Assembly: GCF_001881565.1 (NCBI RefSeq)
Contig: NZ_MPDJ01000013.1
Location: 72,084 to 136,083 of the forward strand
DNA: 64,000 nt
DNA from: Eisenbergiella tayi
GTDB taxonomy: Bacteria > Bacillota > Clostridia > Lachnospirales > Lachnospiraceae
Direction of reading: 5' to 3'
The notes beneath the pieces were generated by a model, which did not search any database, was not told the DNA's origin, and saw nothing but the letters and a program-made list of their open reading frames with translations. Below are positions 62,376 to 64,000 of the stretch, piece after piece. The position numbers were made by a program, and so were the translations under genes. The stretch's first letter is position 1. Every line of letters begins with the position of its first letter.

Positions 62376-63365
62376 ATGAAACACTTACCTAAAAGTACAC
62401 CTACGGAAATATTGAATGACCCATACGGATTTACTTACAAAGAAATGTCGGAAGTAATTGGAGAGGATAAAGCAAGAGCCTTATATGCGAAATTGTATAA
62501 ACAGCCATTTCACAAAAAAAATCTATCAATATCAACAAAAAAAGTCTATAAAAGTAGCGATACTGAAAAGTATGTTTATGAATTGAAAGACAACAGGTAT
62601 ATCGAAACGGTTTTTATTAAACGGCGAGATGGTGGGACTGTTTGCGTAAGTACGCAAGTTGGTTGTTCTGTTGGCTGTATTTTTTGTGAGTCCGGACGCA
62701 ATGGTTTCGTTCGTAATCTAACACCGTCTGAAATTGTGCAGCAGGTCATATTGATACGTCAAAAAGTAAATCGTATCGTTTTTATGGGAATGGGAGAACC
62801 TTTATTCAATTACGACAACTTGATTGCAGCAATCCATATTCTTCGAGATAGAAATGGACTTAACTTTCCAACCGACGGCATTACCATATCAACAGTTGGT
62901 CCAGTTAATCAATTAAAAAAATTGCGCGAAGAACATCTAAAAATTCAGTTGACAATATCTTTACATGCAGCAACACAGGCTGTGAGAAACTGTATCATTC
63001 CTCATATGCACATGTACGCTATTGAAGATGTTGTTAAGCAAGCATTGTCCTATTCACAAAGGCATAATCGAAAAGTGGTATTTGCGTATTTGCTTTTACC
63101 AGGTATAAATGACCGTTCCTCAGATATAAGGCAACTTGCAAAATGGTTTAAGGGCAAAAATGTTATGATTAACGTGCTGCAATACAACCCGACGAGTAAT
63201 TCAAAAATTAGAGCACCACAAAAACAAGAAATGGTTGCGTTCAAACATCAATTAGAGCAAACAGGACTTGAAGTTACCATGAGAGTTTCTCATGGTAGAG
63301 AGATTAAAGCAGCTTGTGGACAGTTAGCTAATACATATAATAAAGCCAAAAAACAACAAAAATAA
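62376..63365 (+). CDS. Cfr/RlmN-family 23S rRNA A2503 methyltransferase, probable resistance type
   Basis: 329-aa radical-SAM methyltransferase. Cluster-binding CxxxCxxC is C97-C101-C104 (GCSVGCIFC); the two catalytic Cys are C90 (TVCVSTQ) and C314 (AACGQL); FMGMGEP near 136-142. Acts on A2503 of 23S rRNA. Housekeeping RlmN makes 2-methyladenosine; Cfr makes 8-methyladenosine and gives resistance to phenicols, lincosamides, oxazolidinones, pleuromutilins and streptogramin A. The AYLLLPGIND stretch resembles Cfr (AYIMLPGVND) more than RlmN. Low GC, ICE cargo position and attenuator leader support a resistance role; C2 versus C8 specificity is not proven. Confidence 0.85.
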   Translation: MKHLPKSTPTEILNDPYGFTYKEMSEVIGEDKARALYAKLYKQPFHKKNLSISTKKVYKSSDTEKYVYELKDNRYIETVFIKRRDGGTVCVSTQVGCSVGCIFCESGRNGFVRNLTPSEIVQQVILIRQKVNRIVFMGMGEPLFNYDNLIAAIHILRDRNGLNFPTDGITISTVGPVNQLKKLREEHLKIQLTISLHAATQAVRNCIIPHMHMYAIEDVVKQALSYSQRHNRKVVFAYLLLPGINDRSSDIRQLAKWFKGKNVMINVLQYNPTSNSKIRAPQKQEMVAFKHQLEQTGLEVTMRVSHGREIKAACGQLANTYNKAKKQQK

Positions 63366-63395
63366 TTTAATTAAAAGAGCCAGACGCACAGACGC

Positions 63396-63445
63396 AGAGC
63401 CGATAATATGCAGTTTGAAATACTGCTGTTATCGGCTCTTTTTTG
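63396..63445 (+). terminator. terminator after the rRNA methylase
   Basis: AGAGCCGATAA (63396-63406) pairs with TTATCGGCTCT (63429-63439), with an inner GCAGT/ACTGC stem and a T-run. Confidence 0.88.
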
Positions 63446-63614
63446 ATTTAATTTGTGCCCCCAATAACCATATTGGAGCAAAATCAGAACTGTTGCTTGT
63501 CGTTCTTTGATTTCCGCAGCAGCTTTGAAAAATCAAAGCCGCCGTTTCTTTTTATCTTCTCAAGAAATGACGCGGTATCACTGTTAAAAGCGGCGGCTAA
63601 AGGAGGTAGCCGCC
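63446..63614 (+). promoter_or_regulatory. conserved region upstream of the leader peptide
   Basis: No convincing gene. About 80 bases before the leader ATG align with the equivalent ICE-1 segment (12196-12280, minus strand): shared words CCGTTTCTT, CTTCT, AAATG-CG, ACTG, GCGGCT, AGGAGG. A 66-codon frame crosses it without a ribosome site. Confidence 0.5.
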
Positions 63615-63725
63615 ATGAAGCACATACCATATCGACAAAATCCGACGGTCATTGACACATCAAAAAAAGCCCGACCACCACCGGGGGAAATTACGCTTGT
63701 ATATATGAACTGTCTAATCATCTAA
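63615..63725 (+). CDS. 36-codon leader peptide upstream of the ICE-2 sigma gene
   Basis: ATG 63615 with AAAGGAGGTAGCCGCC before it, TAA 63723-63725. Same length and same KKA position as the ICE-1 leader at 12085-12195, here followed by RPPPG. The terminator hairpin at 63743 follows within 20 bases. Confidence 0.65.
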   Translation: MKHIPYRQNPTVIDTSKKARPPPGEITLVYMNCLII

Positions 63726-63742
63726 ATACTACTCACAATACC

Positions 63743-63777
63743 AATGCGCCTGTCCGGGCTTTTCGGACAGGCGCATT
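63743..63777 (+). terminator. hairpin between leader ORF and sigma gene
   Basis: Perfect 14-bp stem AATGCGCCTGTCCG/CGGACAGGCGCATT with a 7-base loop, followed by TT. Equivalent in position to 12032-12065. Confidence 0.85.
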
Positions 63778-63900
63778 TTGCTGCTCAAAAAATTTTTTGA
63801 AGAAATTTCAAAAAATCTTCGGCGTTTTTGAAAACCGCCGTATTGCCCCGCGAAAAGGGGGAAGCACCACCAACTTTCCAACGAGAAAGGAGGTGAGAAT

Positions 63901-64000
63901 GTGGAACCTAACAGCAGGGAGTTTTACAAACAGTGTGCTTTTCAGAAGTTTTGTAATACGGTACTTCACAATGAAGCGTGCGACACTCATAGAGAGCTTC
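63901..64000 (+). CDS. RNA polymerase sigma factor (Orf7 type), 5' part
   Basis: GTG start at 63901 after GAAAGGAGGTGAGAAT; the frame continues past the window end. The first 33 residues (VEPNSREFYKQCAFQKFCN.. HNEACDTHREL) match the N-terminus of the ICE-1 sigma factor (FCKAVLRNEAKDYLRE). The ATG one frame off at 63899 gives a non-homologous product and is rejected. Confidence 0.8.
   Translation, partial: MEPNSREFYKQCAFQKFCNTVLHNEACDTHREL

Noticed and set aside
63455..63655. 66-codon frame upstream of the ICE-2 leader peptide
   Set aside because: Lacks a ribosome site and overlaps the conserved leader DNA. The aligned ICE-1 DNA does not keep the frame as a longer ORF.
63899..64000. ATG-initiated frame at the window end
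   Set aside because: The overlapping GTG frame, two bases on, is the one homologous to the ICE-1 sigma factor.

Overview
The window comes from a Gram-positive anaerobe, most likely a gut Clostridia/Lachnospiraceae genome. The evidence is the family content (CD3324-like, Maff2, CD1108/1110/1112/1115-type conjugation proteins, TnpW, Cys-rich VLP and KTR proteins), the strong AGGAGG ribosome sites and the roughly 50% GC chromosomal part. About 9 kb of ordinary chromosome is followed by about 55 kb of stacked mobile DNA.

Layout. (1) 1-9.05 kb, chromosome: a two-component system, an M18 aminopeptidase, an ABC exporter with its HTH regulator, an anchored surface protein, a 311-bp hairpin repeat, a CD3324-like protein and a rhodanese lipoprotein. 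(2) 9.1-32.6 kb, ICE-1, a Tn916/Tn1549-like element with its recombination end on the left: integrase, excisionase, HTH protein, sigma factor with a leader peptide, a cargo block that looks like a metallophore/metal importer (DtxR-type regulator, two YbtPQ-like ABC proteins, EcfA-EcfA, EcfT, MptD-type S component, AraC regulator), oriT-like site, MobC, relaxase, a methyltransferase cargo, then the distal end of a conjugation operon. ICE-1 stops inside its topoisomerase gene, so its type IV secretion genes are absent here. (3) 32.6-39.1 kb, an AT-rich mobilizable element (IME) with TnpW, a MobA/MobL relaxase, an aminoglycoside-resistance pair (APH(2'')-IIa and AAC(6')-Im type) and a serine recombinase lacking its catalytic N-terminus. 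(4) 39.1-64 kb, ICE-2, a related element in the opposite orientation: a complete conjugation operon (PcfB, VirD4, Maff2, VirB6, PrgI, VirB4, DNA methylase, CHAP hydrolase, topoisomerase, ArdA/ArdC polyprotein), relaxase and MobC on the minus strand, then cargo (XRE regulator, Cys-rich KTR protein, Cfr/RlmN-like 23S rRNA methylase behind an attenuator-like leader) and the start of its own leader peptide and sigma factor, cut by the window end.

How it fits together. Both ICEs share one plan: recombination genes, sigma factor with a 36-codon leader ORF and a terminator, cargo slot, oriT/MobC/relaxase, conjugation operon. The cargo slot between the oriT and the sigma leader carries metal uptake in ICE-1 and a probable ribosome-targeting antibiotic resistance gene in ICE-2. 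ICE-1 keeps integrase, relaxase and oriT-like sequences but no visible secretion channel, so it could be mobilised by ICE-2; the IME has its own relaxase and hairpin-rich oriT candidate.

The least explained signals are non-coding or structural: a 112-nt element in four copies whose terminal arms covary between ICEs; an oriT-like element also in four copies, inverted within each ICE; the conserved 36-codon leader plus terminator ahead of each sigma factor; and internal in-frame start sites at the ArdA domain of both large anti-restriction proteins.
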